DNA from: Trichaptum fuscoviolaceum
Lineage: Eukaryota; Basidiomycota; Agaricomycetes; Hymenochaetales; Trichaptaceae
NCBI GenBank assembly: GCA_910574455.1
Contig: CAJSYZ010000009.1
Span: forward strand, 1,054,001-1,118,000
DNA length: 64,000 nt
Reading direction: 5' to 3'
The translations under genes were made by a program, and so were the position numbers. Below the pieces are notes generated by a model. That model had not been told where the DNA came from, did not search any database, and was given only the letters and a program-made list of their open reading frames with translations. This document shows positions 49,640-61,328 of the stretch, in pieces (position 1 is the stretch's first letter; each line of letters starts with the position of its first letter).

Positions 49640-52600
49640 CTATTTTTGAAGTCCAAGTAAACTGCACATAGTCTGCACTTTGACCCGCCCAAGGGCTTTG
49701 GTCATAATGTCAGCAGGCATGTCAGCAGTAGAAAGATAAACAATAGAAATATGTCCATATTCAACCGCATCTCTAAGCCAGTAGTAGCGAAGATCAAGAT
49801 GCTTCATCCGGCCATGGTGCTCTGGATTATTAGCAACAGCAATGGCAGATTGGTTGTCAACATAGAGTGTAGAAGGTGAATCAAAAGTATAGCCAAATTC
49901 AGAAAACAAGTTGCGAAGCCAGAGAATTTCTTGTCCTGCTAAACAAGCTGAGACAAACTCTGCTTCTGTAGTAGAAAGCGTAACAATGCCTTGCAATTTG
50001 CTTGCCCAGCTAATTGCACCAGTTCCCATCTTCACAACCATCCCAGAGGTGGACCTGCCATTGTCAACATTGCCGCCATGATCTGCATCAGAGTATGTAG
50101 TAAACAGCTCATCAGCATTTGGATCAGGCGCATATGTGATTCGCATGTCCTTAGTCCCCTGGAGATACCGGCATAGGTGTTTAGCTGCTTTCCAGTGGGC
50201 CATGCCAGGATTAGACATGTAGCGAGCAAGGACACCAACTGCATAGGCAATATCAGGCCGGGTTGCTGTGGCTAGATACATGAGGGCGCCAACTAGTTGA
50301 CTGTAGGGAATATTTTGCATTTCCGCAAGTTCTTTCTTAGTCTTGGGCGCCATGTCCTTGCTGAGCTTAAGGCCTTCTGGTAGAGGAGTGGTGACTGTGC
50401 TGCATGAACCAAGGTTGAAGCGCTCCAGAATGTCAATGATGTACTGGCGCTGAGAAATGGTGAGAGTACGTGTTTTCCGGTTTCTCTGAATGTGAACACC
50501 CAGTAGGAATGAAGTTGGTCCCAGGTCATGCAGCTTGAAGTGCTTGGCTAGCTCGTCTTTGACAAACTCATAGTTGTCCTTATGCTTGCAGGCAATGGTC
50601 ATGTCATCCACATAGACGGGTATGATGATGCGCACATCACCCCGCTTGTAGACCCAAATACTGTGGTCACATCTGACAAGCGCAAATGACATGCCTTGCA
50701 GCACAGAGTTGAGTTTCTTGTGCCACTGTCTACCAGCCTGCTTTAAGCCGTAGAGAGACTTGACAAGCTTCAGCACATAGCCACGCCCAAAGTGCTCCTT
50801 GAATCCTTCCGGTTGTTGCATGTAGACATCATGGTCCATTTCGCCATTGAGAAACGCAGTTGATATGTCAAGACTGTACAACTCAAGGTTCTCAATTGCT
50901 GCAAGCGCCAGGATAGCGCGCAGTGCTGCCCACTTGGCTGTAGGCGCAAACACTTGAGAGAATTCAAGTCCCGGACGTTGGGAGAATCCCTTAGCAACAA
51001 GTCGCGCTTTGTACCGGTCAACAGATCCATCAGCCTTTCTCTTCAGCTTAAACACCCAGCGGTTTCCAATGGCCTTCCTTCCTTCTGGCAGTCTAACCGG
51101 CTCAAATGTCCCATTCTCAATGAGACTCATGAACTCCTCTGCCGCTGCTTGCTCCCAATCATGCGCATCATGTCTGCCTTTTATATCTTTCCACTGAAGT
51201 GGTTCTCCACTATTAGCCGCAAGCGCATTCTCAGATGTCTCTAGCATGTGCTCAAACGCCTCTTCAAACGTAAGCAGCAGCTCCTCTTCATCAACTGACA
51301 TTGTGTCATCATCATATCCATGAGTGAAATCCAATGGATCATCTGAGGATGGTTCAGGCGACTGAGATTGCCCAACTGTTGGTTCCTCAGAATGTCTGGC
51401 TGGTGGTTCAGCAGGGCGTGGTATGCGTCTGCCTGGATAGTCCATGAGTGGGTTGATGAGAGCGTCGCGTCTGGTGAAGTAAGGGCGCGGAGTGAGAGTA
51501 TGTGGCATTTTAGGCCATGGTATGCTTGGCCTGGCGCGCTTTGGTGTAGGAGAGGCAGGAGGAGTGGATTCACGCTTGATGCGAGGTGCTGGTGGAGGAG
51601 ATGGCGGTTTATGTGCAGGCGGATCAGGTGCAGCAGGAGGCGGCTCTGGTATGTCTGGAGTTGGTTGACGAGGTGGTATGTCATTGTCATCACTGTCATT
51701 GTCTGGAGGTGGCTGACGCGGAGGAGGTAGATCATCGGACTCATCATCGGAGTCATCAACGATGAAGTGTTGTAGCCCCCCCTGATCTAGGTCATCCGCT
51801 TCAAGCCTCAGATCAACTGGCGTTTTTGAGTTGCCAGGGAATTTACTTTCATCAAAGACAGCAGAGTCACTGATGATTTCCTTCTGAGTGACAGGATTCC
51901 AGAATAGCCAGCCTTTGTACTCAGCGGGGTAGCCAATAAAGATGCACTTGCTATAGTGTGGCTCCAGTTGCTTGCGCTGATCCTTCTGCAGATTCACATA
52001 TGCAGTACATCCAAAGACGCGAAGATGAGTGACATCTGGCTTAGATTTTTGCCAGAGAGAGAGCGGAGTAGCAAAGTTGACATTAGCAGATGTGGGAGAA
52101 CGGTTCCGTGTATGGACAAAGGTGGACACTGCATCCCACCAGAATGTGGGAGGGAGACGCGCCTCATTGAGCATGGCAGTGATGCCCTCCGAGATGGTGC
52201 GGTTAGCGCGCTCAGCAACACCGTTCTGGTGAGGCTCGTTGCGCACAGTGTGTTGTCGCTGGATGCCTTTCTTAAGACATAATTCATCCCATGCTTTAGG
52301 CATGTATTCGCCTCCTTTGTCATCGCGTATGGCTTTTATGCGGACGCCAGTCTGGTTCTCTGCATATGCCATAAACTTCTGAAACGCGCCAAACGCTTCA
52401 CTCTTCTTCTTCAGCGGAAGTACAACCCAGGCGCGACTGTAATCATCAATAAAGGTGATCCAGTATTTATACCCATGTCTTGACTGAGTGCGGAGGGGGC
52501 CATGCACATCAGAGTGCACTAACTGCAAAACCGCAGTGGCCCGAGTGTTGGCTTTCTTAGGCACTTTGGCCCGATGAAGTTTGCCCGCAAGACAGGGTTC

Positions 52601-53416
52601 GCATATTGCATCTGGTAATGCCTTTGATTTGACAACCATGCCTCTCACAAGGTGCTCATTGTATAGGCGCTGCACATCTGCATGGTTTAGATGTGCAAGG
52701 CGCCGGTGCCACAGGGTCCAGTCAATGGGGTAAGACTGGGTAAACGTCGCAAGCGCAGAAGACGGTATAATAACATGGCCATTGAGAGTGGCAGTGTGAT
52801 TGTGATTGACCGTTGCGGTGAAGAGTGTCTGTTTGTTGCGCTGGAAGAGTATGGAGTGGTTGTTGATGATGATGGTGAATTGCTTGGAGCGAGAGAGGAA
52901 CAGGGCCGACAAGAGATTGTTCTGTAGGTCAGGCACATGAAGCACCCGAGAGAATGCTAACTCCCGTGTTGGTTTGCCATCAATGATGGGCTGAAAGGTA
53001 ACTGTGCCAATGCCTGCAGAGTAGACAATATGGTTGTCAGCAAGGCGGATTGACGTGCGGTATGGCTGATATTCAGTAAACCAGTCTCGATGGGGTGTCA
53101 TGTGGCTGGTGGCGCCTGTGTCAACGATCCACTTGGTGGACGCAGTCATGGAGAGAGCAGAGTCGAAGGCAGTTGTATCCTGCATGTGATTTATGCCTTC
53201 CGAGAATGAGATCTCGGGATCCTTTGCTTTAGCAGCAGCGGTTCCCATATCCTTGTCTTTGCTACCAACAGCAGTAAGGCTATCACGAGCAATGATGTCT
53301 GCAAGGGCATCTTGGCGCTTGTAGCACTTGGTGTAATGGTGACCAAGGCAGGTGCAGAAGGTGCACTTGAGCTTACGGCGGCGCGAGGCTGACTTAGAGT
53401 TGTTGTGCATAGTCAT
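49640..53416 (-). CDS. copia3 Pol polyprotein, intact, Gag capsid absent
   Basis: 1,258 residues from ATG 53416. The zinc knuckle CTFCTCLGHHYTKC is at residues 18-31, aspartic protease DTGATSH at 99, the GAG-pre-integrase segment (WHRRLAHLNH...CEPC) follows, then the integrase triad (SDVHGP; DDKGGEY; NGVAER), an acidic/Pro-rich hinge, RT with STAFLNGE, SLYGLKQAG and YVDD, and RNase H with YSDADHGG, STTEAEF and YVDNQSA. This Gag-protease-integrase-RT-RNase H order defines Ty1/copia. The capsid domain that normally precedes the knuckle is missing, so particle assembly would need Gag from elsewhere. The ATG three codons downstream is an equally good start. Confidence 0.95.
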   Translation of the reverse strand: MTMHNNSKSASRRRKLKCTFCTCLGHHYTKCYKRQDALADIIARDSLTAVGSKDKDMGTAAAKAKDPEISFSEGINHMQDTTAFDSALSMTASTKWIVDTGATSHMTPHRDWFTEYQPYRTSIRLADNHIVYSAGIGTVTFQPIIDGKPTRELAFSRVLHVPDLQNNLLSALFLSRSKQFTIIINNHSILFQRNKQTLFTATVNHNHTATLNGHVIIPSSALATFTQSYPIDWTLWHRRLAHLNHADVQRLYNEHLVRGMVVKSKALPDAICEPCLAGKLHRAKVPKKANTRATAVLQLVHSDVHGPLRTQSRHGYKYWITFIDDYSRAWVVLPLKKKSEAFGAFQKFMAYAENQTGVRIKAIRDDKGGEYMPKAWDELCLKKGIQRQHTVRNEPHQNGVAERANRTISEGITAMLNEARLPPTFWWDAVSTFVHTRNRSPTSANVNFATPLSLWQKSKPDVTHLRVFGCTAYVNLQKDQRKQLEPHYSKCIFIGYPAEYKGWLFWNPVTQKEIISDSAVFDESKFPGNSKTPVDLRLEADDLDQGGLQHFIVDDSDDESDDLPPPRQPPPDNDSDDNDIPPRQPTPDIPEPPPAAPDPPAHKPPSPPPAPRIKRESTPPASPTPKRARPSIPWPKMPHTLTPRPYFTRRDALINPLMDYPGRRIPRPAEPPARHSEEPTVGQSQSPEPSSDDPLDFTHGYDDDTMSVDEEELLLTFEEAFEHMLETSENALAANSGEPLQWKDIKGRHDAHDWEQAAAEEFMSLIENGTFEPVRLPEGRKAIGNRWVFKLKRKADGSVDRYKARLVAKGFSQRPGLEFSQVFAPTAKWAALRAILALAAIENLELYSLDISTAFLNGEMDHDVYMQQPEGFKEHFGRGYVLKLVKSLYGLKQAGRQWHKKLNSVLQGMSFALVRCDHSIWVYKRGDVRIIIPVYVDDMTIACKHKDNYEFVKDELAKHFKLHDLGPTSFLLGVHIQRNRKTRTLTISQRQYIIDILERFNLGSCSTVTTPLPEGLKLSKDMAPKTKKELAEMQNIPYSQLVGALMYLATATRPDIAYAVGVLARYMSNPGMAHWKAAKHLCRYLQGTKDMRITYAPDPNADELFTTYSDADHGGNVDNGRSTSGMVVKMGTGAISWASKLQGIVTLSTTEAEFVSACLAGQEILWLRNLFSEFGYTFDSPSTLYVDNQSAIAVANNPEHHGRMKHLDLRYYWLRDAVEYGHISIVYLSTADMPADIMTKALGRVKVQTMCSLLGLQK

Positions 53417-54896
53417 TGTGTGAGCGTGCAGTGGAGTGAGCAAAGGAACAGGATAGGGTCGAGGACGGAGCAGTGGTCTGTCTGCGCAGTGCAGATAGAA
53501 GATGGCTGTGTATTGGAGGCAGTATCAAGGCGATGGATGTGCAATGCCGCTGCACTACTATCCACACACAGTGAGAGCCGTCAAACTCAATGAGCCTTCA
53601 CGTGGACGAAGGCTCACTTGCACGGATCCCCTGGGGTGAGTTCACGTGCGTGAGATATGACAGGGTACGGTATGGGGGCCGCCCTGGACAGGTGCTTCTT
53701 TGTGTAAAGGAGTAATGCAGTCACAGTGTCCGCTAGACAGTGCTGGTCTGTCGGTCTAATGAAAGACCCCGCAGGCACCGCTGATGCAAAGAGGCTCTAA
53801 GCTTAAGTGAACAAGTCACAACCGGCGAACAAAGGCCGGGGGGCGAGCTTTTGCAGTCGTAGGAATGTGAAGCAGGCAGGGAAACAACCCTTGAAATGCA
53901 GAAACAATACCACACCAGTGCTTGCACTGATTGCAAGACGTGACACACAGTCGCGTGCGATGGGAAACAAGGAACGCGCTATGCACGTCCTGTATGGGCT
54001 CAAAGCGCTGAGCACAACGGTGCTATGCGCGAGCAGATCGCCTCCGTGGATGCGGAGATATGGGCAAGCCCCAGGAATCACCAGAGTAAGCAAGCAGCAG
54101 ATGAAAGTGCAGCCCAAATGGGGAGTGCAGGCGGCGAGCTATCAACTGTTACTGCTACCCTAGCTGTCCCGAAGATAGTGCCGGCGATTGATGAGTTTTG
54201 CGCCGAATCGAGCGAGAGTTGGGCGATTGGAAAGCCCTCGAGAAGACGAAGATGAGGGTGGTCTCGGTTTGGTGAAGGCTTGAATCAAGCCCGAGTTATG
54301 GGCGATGTTTTCGGCCACAAGGGGAAAGTGTAGTGGTGGAGATGTCGAACCAACAAGGCCGCTGTGAGCTCAAAACTCAACGGATCGGCGCGATTGTTGC
54401 ACGTATGGAAAGGGTGCGTCGAGCAGAAGAGAATGGTGGTCTGCGCGCAGAGATCGGCCCAGTGGTTGTTCGGCAATCGTCGAAGAGGGGCGAAAATGGA
54501 TGATGAGGGTGAGGTCTGACACTGATAACAGTCTAGAAGCCCCAAATCTTCTCCAACACGTTCGAAACTTCGTGAGGTGTGTGTCCTAGTGTAGAACGAC
54601 GTGTGTGCGCAAGGAGAGCGCGAACGAATCGACGGATGTTGAGGAATGAGGGGGAGACTCAATGCCAATATGGTGAGCACTAAAAGTGATGTAGAACGGC
54701 AAGAACTACACCGATAGCCCTGAAACTTCGTACAACCAATCCTTCCAGTTCCAACAATGTATCCTCCAAATTAGAGCGAAATCCGATCAGTGGATGTGTC
54801 GGAAAAGCGTCCGAAAGCGGTGGGAGGATTGCTGAGGAGGTTGAGAAGGGGTGTTGTTGAAGTTTTCACTTGGGCTACTGCCCAAGGCTCATAACC
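53417..54896 (-). other. copia3 leader without gag capsid ORF
   Basis: 1.48 kb, essentially identical to the copia1 leader; primer-binding site at 54886-54896. Nothing gag-like is seen on the sense strand. The plus-strand antisense frame is at 54025-54255. Confidence 0.75.
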
Positions 54897-55158
54897 TGTA
54901 AACGGCACACTTCTCAGACAGAGTCTGCAGTGATAGTGTAAGTGCTATATTCTAAATCTAACATACAATAATTACATACCTGCAGTGATAGTGTAAGTGC
55001 TAAAGGTGCACAGGGACGTATCACTGCAGTATATATGTTACTTTCTTAGGGGGTTAAATGTTCCCACGCTAGTGTACTAAGAGTCCGTGAATGAAGTAAT
55101 GAATAAATGTAAAGAACAATAAGAAGAGATAAATAGAGAGGAATAAGTCACTTCAACA
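54897..55158 (-). repeat. copia3 5' LTR
   Basis: 262 bp, apparently identical to the partner LTR; followed by GAATG and the LTR of M. Confidence 0.96.
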
Positions 55159-55257
55159 GAATGAGTCACTCGGAGTCATATGATGAACTGATTCATTAGA
55201 TAGACCCGGTGATCTGACTGATTGTGACTAGGACAATAGTTGTACTGCGCAGCATGT

Positions 55258-55518
55258 TATGAACGGCACACTTCTCAGACAGAGTCTGCAGTGATAGTGT
55301 AAGTGCTGTATTCTAGATCTAACATACAATAATTACATACCTGCAGTGATAGTGTAAGTGCTAAAGGTGCACAGGGACGTATCACTGCAGTATATATGTT
55401 ACTTTCTTAGGGGGTTAAATGTTCCCACACTAGTGTACTAAGAGTCCGTGAATGAAGTAATGAATAACTGTAAAGAACAATAAGAAGAGATAATAGAGAG
55501 GAATAAGTCACTTCAACA
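55258..55518 (-). repeat. copia4 3' LTR
   Basis: 261 bp, with shared private changes (for example CTGTATTCTAGATC) also present in the partner LTR. Confidence 0.95.
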
Positions 55519-55541
55519 CTCCCCCCTGACCGAAGTCATCT

Positions 55542-58500
55542 CTATTTTTGAAGTCCAAGTAAACTGCACATAGTCTGCACTTTGACCCGCCCAAGAGCTT
55601 TGGTCATAATGTCAGCAGGCATGTCAGCAGTAGAAAGATAAACAATAGAAATATGTCCATATTCAACCGCATCTCTAAGCCAGTAGTAGCGAAGATCAAG
55701 ATGCTTCATCCGGCCATGGTGCTCTGGATTATTAGCAACAGCAATAGCAGATTGGTTGTCAACATAGAGTGTAGAAGGTGAATCGAAAGTATAGCCAAAT
55801 TCAGAAAACAAGTTGCGAAGCCAGAGAATCTCTTGTCCTGCTGAACAAGCTGAGACAAACTCTGCTTCTGTAGTAGAAAGCGTAACAATGCCTTGCAATT
55901 TGCTTGCCCAGCTAATTGCACCAGTTCCCATCTTCACAACCATCCCAGAGGTGGACCTGCCATTGTCAACATTGCCGCCATGATCTGCATCAGAGTATGT
56001 AGTAAACAGCTCATCAGCATTTGGATCAGGCGCATATGTGATTCGCATGTCCTTAGTCCCCTGGAGATACCGGCATAGGTGTTTAGCTGCTTTCCAGTGG
56101 GCCATGCCAGGATTAGACATGTAGCGAGCAAGGACACCAACTGCATAGGCAATATCAGGCCGGGTTGCTGTGGCTAGATACATGAGGGCGCCAACTAGTT
56201 GACTGTAGGGAATATTTTGCATTTCTGCAAGTTCTTTCTTAGTCTTGGGCGCCATGTCCTTGCTGAGCTTAAGGCCTTCTGGTAGAGGAGTGGTGACTGT
56301 GCTGCATGAACCAAGGTTGAAGCGCTCCAGAATGTCAATGATGTACTGGCGCTGAGAAATGGTGAGAGTATGTGTTTTCCGGTTTCTCTGAATGTGAACA
56401 CCCAGTAGGAATGAAGTTGGTCCCAGGTCATGCAGCTTGAAGTGCTTGGCTAGCTCGTCTTTGACAAACTCATAGTTGTCTTTATGCTTGCAGGCAATGG
56501 TCATGTCATCCACATAGACGGGTATGATGATGCGCACATCACCCCGCTTGTAGACCCAAATACTGTGGTCACATCTGACGAGTGCAAATGACATGCCTTG
56601 TAGCACAGAGTTGAGTTTCTTGTGCCACTGTCTGCCAGCCTGCTTTAAGCCATAGAGAGACTTGACAAGCTTCAGCACATAGCCACGCCCAAAGTGCTCC
56701 TTGAATCCTTCCGGTTGTTGCATGTAGACATCATGGTCCATTTCGCCATTGAGAAACGCAGTTGAGATGTCAAGACTGTACAACTCAAGGTTCTCAATTG
56801 CTGCAAGCGCCAGGATAGCGCGCAGTGCTGCCCACTTGGCTGTAGGCGCAAACACTTGAGAGAATTCAAGTCCCGGACGTTGGGAGAATCCCTTAGCAAC
56901 AAGTCGCGCTTTGTACCGGTCAACAGATCCATCAGCCTTTCTCTTCAGCTTAAACACCCAGCGGTTTCCAATGGCTTCCTTCCTTCTGGCAGTCTAACCG
57001 GCTCAAATGTCCCATTCTCAATGAGACTCATGAACTCCTCTGCCGCTGCTTGCTCCCAATCATGCGCATCATGTCTGCCTTTTATATCTTTCCACTGAAG
57101 TGGTTCTCCACTATTAGCCGCAAGCGCATTCTCAGATGTCTCTAGCATGTGCTCAAACGCCTCTTCAAACGTAAGCAGCAGCTCCTCTTCATCAACTGAC
57201 ATTGTGTCATCATCATATCCATGAGTGAAATCCAATGGATCATCTGAGGATGGTTCAGGCGACTGAGACTGCCCAACTGGTGGTTCCTCAGAATGTCTGG
57301 CTGGCGGTTCAGCAGGGCGTGGTATGCGTCTGCCTGGATAGTCCATGAGTGGGTTGATGAGAGCGTCACGTCTGGTGAAGTAAGGGCGCGGAGTGAGAGT
57401 ATGTGGCATTTTAGGCCATGGTATGCTTGGCCTGGCGCGCTTTGGTGTAGGAGAGGCAGGAGGAGTGGATTCACGCTTGATGCGAGGTGCAGGTGGAGGA
57501 GATGGCGGTTTATGTGCAGGCGGATCAGGTGCAGCAGGAGGCGGCTCTGGTATGTCTGGAGTTGGTTGACGAGTTTCTGGAGTTGGTGGACGTGGTGGTA
57601 TATCATCGTCATCACTGTCATTGTCTGGAGGCGGCTGACGCTGAGGAGGTAGATCATCGGACTCATCATCGGAGTCATCAATGATGAAGTGTTGTAGCCC
57701 CCCCTGATCTAGGTCATCCGCTTCAAGCCTCAGATCAACTGGCGTTTTTGAGTTGCCAGGGAATTTACTTTCATCAAAGACAGCAGAGTCGCTGATGATT
57801 TCTTTCTGAGTGACAGGATTCCAGAATAGCCAGCCTTTGTACTCAGCAGGGTAGCCAATAAAGATGCACTTGCTGTAGTGCGGTTCCAGTTGCTTGCGCT
57901 GGTCCTTCTGCAGATTCACATATGCAGTACATCCAAAGACGCGAAGATGAGTGACATCTGGCTTAGATTTTTGCCAGAGAGAGAGCGGAGTAGCAAAGTT
58001 GACATTAGCAGATGTGGGAGAACGGTTCCGTGTATGGACAAAGGTGGACACTGCATCCCACCAGAATGTGGGAGGAAGACGCGCCTCATTGAGCATGGCA
58101 GTGATGCCCTCCGAGATGGTGCGGTTAGCGCGCTCAGCAACACCGTTCTGGTGAGGCTCGTTGCGCACAGTGTGTTGTCGCTGGATGCCTTTCTTAAGAC
58201 ATAATTCATCCCATGCTTTAGGCATGTATTCGCCTCCTTTGTCATCGCGTATGGCTTTTATGCGGACGCCAGTCTGGTTCTCTGCATATGCCATAAACTT
58301 CTGAAACGCGCCAAACGCTTCACTCTTCTTCTTCAGCGGAAGTACAACCCAGGCGCGACTGTAATCATCAATAAAGGTGATCCAGTATTTATACCCATGT
58401 CTTGACTGAGTGCGGAGGGGGCCATGCACATCAGAGTGCACTAACTGCAAAACCGCAGTGGCCCGAGTGTTGGCTTTCTTAGGCACTTTGGCCCGATGAA

Positions 58501-59338
58501 GTTTGCCCGCAAGACAGGGTTCGCATATTGCATCTGGTAATGCCTTTGATTTGACAACCATGCCTCTCACAAGGTGCTCATTGTATAGGCGCTGCACATC
58601 TGCATGGTTTAGATGTGCAAGGCGCCGGTGCCACAGGGTCCAGTCAATGGGGTAAGACTGGGTAAACGTCGCAAGCGCAGAAGACGGTATAATAACATGG
58701 CCATTGAGAGTGGCAGTGTGATTGTGATTGACCGTTGCGGTGAAGAGTGTCTGTTTGTTGCGCTGGAAGAGTATGGAGTGGTTGTTGATGATGATGGTGA
58801 ATTGCTTGGAGCGAGAGAGGAACAGGGCCGACAAGAGATTGTTCTGTAGGTCAGGCACATGAAGCACCCGAGAGAATGCTAACTCCCGTGTTGGTTTGCC
58901 ATCAATGATGGGCTGAAAGGTAACTGTGCCAATGCCTGCAGAGTAGACAATATGGTTGTCAGCAAGGCGGATTGACGTGCGGTATGGCTGATATTCAGTA
59001 AACCAGTCTCGATGGGGTGTCATGTGGCTGGTGGCGCCTGTGTCAACGATCCACTTGGTGGACGCAGTCATGGAGAGAGCAGAGTCGAAGGCAGTTGTAT
59101 CCTGCATGTGATTTATGCCTTCCGAGAATGAGATCTCGGGATCCTTTGCTTTAGCAGCAGCGGTTCCCATATCCTTGTCTTTGCTACCAACAGCAGTAAG
59201 GCTATCACGAGCAATGATGTCTGCAAGGGCATCTTGGCGCTTGTAGCACTTGGTGTAATGGTGACCAAGGCAGGTGCAGAAGGTGCACTTGAGCTTACGG
59301 CGGCGCGAGGCTGACTTAGAGTTGTTGTGCATAGTCAT
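55542..59338 (-). pseudogene. copia4 Pol polyprotein, one frameshift
   Basis: Same layout as copia3 from ATG 59338 to stop 55542-55544. One C is missing near 56975 (AATGGCTTCC for AATGGCCTTCC), just upstream of the RT core, so protease and integrase are in one frame and RT/RNase H in another. The hinge has a short in-frame insertion of Pro/Thr-rich residues (plus strand about 57573-57596), a local duplication. Several silent and conservative changes separate it from copia1-3. Confidence 0.94.
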
Positions 59339-60818
59339 TGTGTGAGCGTGCAGTGGAGTGAGCAAAGGAATAGGATAGGGTTGAGGACGGAGCAGTGGTC
59401 TGTCTGCACAGTGCAGATAGAAGATGGCTGTGTATTGGAGGCAGTATCAAGGCGATGGATGTGCAATGCTGCTGCACTACTATCCACACACAGTGAGAGC
59501 CGTCAAACTCAATGAGCCTTCACGTGGACGAAGGCTCACTTGCACGGATCCCCTGGGGTGAGTTCACGTGCGTGAGATATGACAGGGTACGGTATGGGGG
59601 CCGCCCTGGACAGGTGCTTCTTTGTGTAGAGGAGTAATGCAGTCACAGTGTCCGCTAGACAGTGCTGGTCTGTCGGTCTAATGAAAGACCCCGCAGGCAC
59701 CGCTGATGCAAAGAGGCTCTAAGCTTAAGTGAACAAGTCACAACCGGCGAACAAAGGCCGGGGGGCGAGCTTTTGCAGTCGTAGGAATGTGAAGCAGGCA
59801 GGGAAATAACCCTTGAAATGCAGAAACAATAACACACCAGTGCTTGCACTGATTGCAAGACGTGACACACTGTCGCGTGCGATGGGAAACAAGGAACGCG
59901 CTATGCACGTCCTGTATGGGCTCAAAGCGCTGAGCACAACGGTGCTATGCGCGAGCGAATCGCCTCCGTGGATGCGGAGATATGGGCAAGCCCCAGGAAT
60001 AACCAGAGTAAGCAAGCAGCAGATGAAAGTGCAGCCCAAATGGGGAGTGCAGGCGGCGAGCTATCAACTGTTACTGCTACCCTAGCTGTCCCGAAGATAG
60101 TGCCGGCGATTGATGAGTTTTGCGCCGAATCGAGCGAGAGTTGGGCGATAGGACAGCCCTCGAGAAGACGAAGATGAGGGTGGTCTCGGTTTGGTGAAGG
60201 CTTGAATCAAGCCCGAGTTATGGGCGATGTTTTCGACCACAAGGGGAAAGTGTAGTGGTGGAGATGTCGAACCAACAAGGCCGCTGTGAGCTCAAAACTC
60301 AACGGATCGGCGCGATTGTTGCACGTATGGAAAGGGTGCGTCGAGCAGAAGTGAATGGTGGTCTGCGCGCAGAAATCGGCCCAGTGGTTGCTTGGCAATC
60401 GTCGAAGAGAGGCGAAAATGGATGATGAGGGTGAGGTCTGACACTGATAACAGTCTAGAAGCCCCAAATCTTCTCCAACACGTTCGAAACTTCGTGAGGT
60501 GTGTGTCCTAGTGTAGAACAACGTGTGTGCGCAAGGAGAGCGCGAACGAATCGACGGATGTTGAGGAATGAGGGGGAGACTCAATGCCAATATGGTGAGC
60601 ACTAAAAGTGATGTAGAACGGCAAGGACTACACCAATAGCCCTGAAACTTCGTATAACCAATCCTTCCAGTTCCAACAATATATCCTCTAAATTAGAGCG
60701 AAATCCGATCAGTGGATGTATCGGAAAAGCGTCCGAAAGCGATGGGAGGATTGCTGAGGAGGTTGAGAAGGGGTGTTGTTGAAGTTTTCACTTGGGCTAC
60801 TGCCCAAGGCTCATAACC
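59339..60818 (-). other. copia4 leader without gag capsid ORF
   Basis: 1.48 kb, homologous to the other leaders with scattered changes; primer-binding site at 60808-60818; antisense frame at 59947-60177. Confidence 0.75.
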
Positions 60819-61079
60819 TATGAACGGCACACTTCTCAGACAGAGTCTGCAGTGATAGTGTAAGTGCTGTATTCTAGATCTAACATACAATAATTACATA
60901 CCTGCAGTGATAGTGTAAGTGCTAAAGGTGCACAGGGACGTATCACTGCAGTATATATGTTACTTTCTTAGGGGGTTAAATGTTCCCACACTAGTGTACT
61001 AAGAGTCCGTGAATGAAGTAATGAATAACTGTAAAGAACAATAAGAAGAGATAATAGAGAGGAATAAGTCACTTCAACA
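60819..61079 (-). repeat. copia4 5' LTR
   Basis: 261 bp, identical by eye to 55258-55518; in element sense it ends TA rather than CA, directly before the primer-binding site. Confidence 0.95.
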
Positions 61080-61084
61080 CATGT

Positions 61085-61274
61085 ATGAGTCGTGTACGCA
61101 GCATGGTCTGTGCATTGTTCCATAGTGTTCTATGTGTTTCTCTCTATTGTTCTCTGTACAGTATATAAGTAGAGCGTATAGGCTCAGGAATATTATCAAG
61201 TTATCAGTCCCCTCGAACTGTGTGTTCACCTGCGCTATTGCCGCTACCTTCAGATCTCTCCGTGACTTCTATTA
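61085..61274 (+). repeat. Element M 5' LTR, main part with TATA box
   Basis: Largest piece of the interrupted 5' LTR. TATATAAG at 61163-61170 is the likely core promoter. The two other pieces are 49345-49354 and 55164-55257. Confidence 0.75.
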
Positions 61275-61285
61275 GGTTATGAGCC
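61275..61285 (+). promoter_or_regulatory. Element M primer-binding site
   Basis: GGTTATGAGCC directly after the LTR, the same initiator Met half-tRNA site as in copia1-4. GAGCC here can pair with GGCTC at 61291-61295. Confidence 0.85.
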
Positions 61286-61328
61286 TTGCTGGCTCTGACT
61301 AGCGCGCTACTGGGACTATCCATTGTTT

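Larger units (their letters stand above)
49355..55158 (-). mobile_element. copia3, intact Ty1/copia retrotransposon
   Basis: 5,804 bp, minus strand, 262 bp LTRs (49355-49616 and 54897-55158) that look identical, GAATG duplication (49350-49354, 55159-55163), TG...CA ends, uninterrupted pol ORF. It sits in the LTR of element M. The best-preserved copy of its family here. Confidence 0.96.
55258..61079 (-). mobile_element. copia4, diverged Ty1/copia copy
   Basis: Minus strand, 261 bp LTRs (55258-55518 and 60819-61079) that match each other but differ from copia1-3 at several positions. CATGT duplication (55253-55257, 61080-61084). In plus coordinates the LTR begins TATGAACGG where the others have TGTAAACGG. 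It is the second insertion into the LTR of element M, 94 bp from copia3. Pol is broken by one base loss. Confidence 0.95.

Noticed and set aside
53417..53443. copia pol start nine codons upstream of the ATG
   Set aside because: The upstream codon is TTG in all copies; a eukaryotic start at ATG 53416 (and the equivalents) is preferred.
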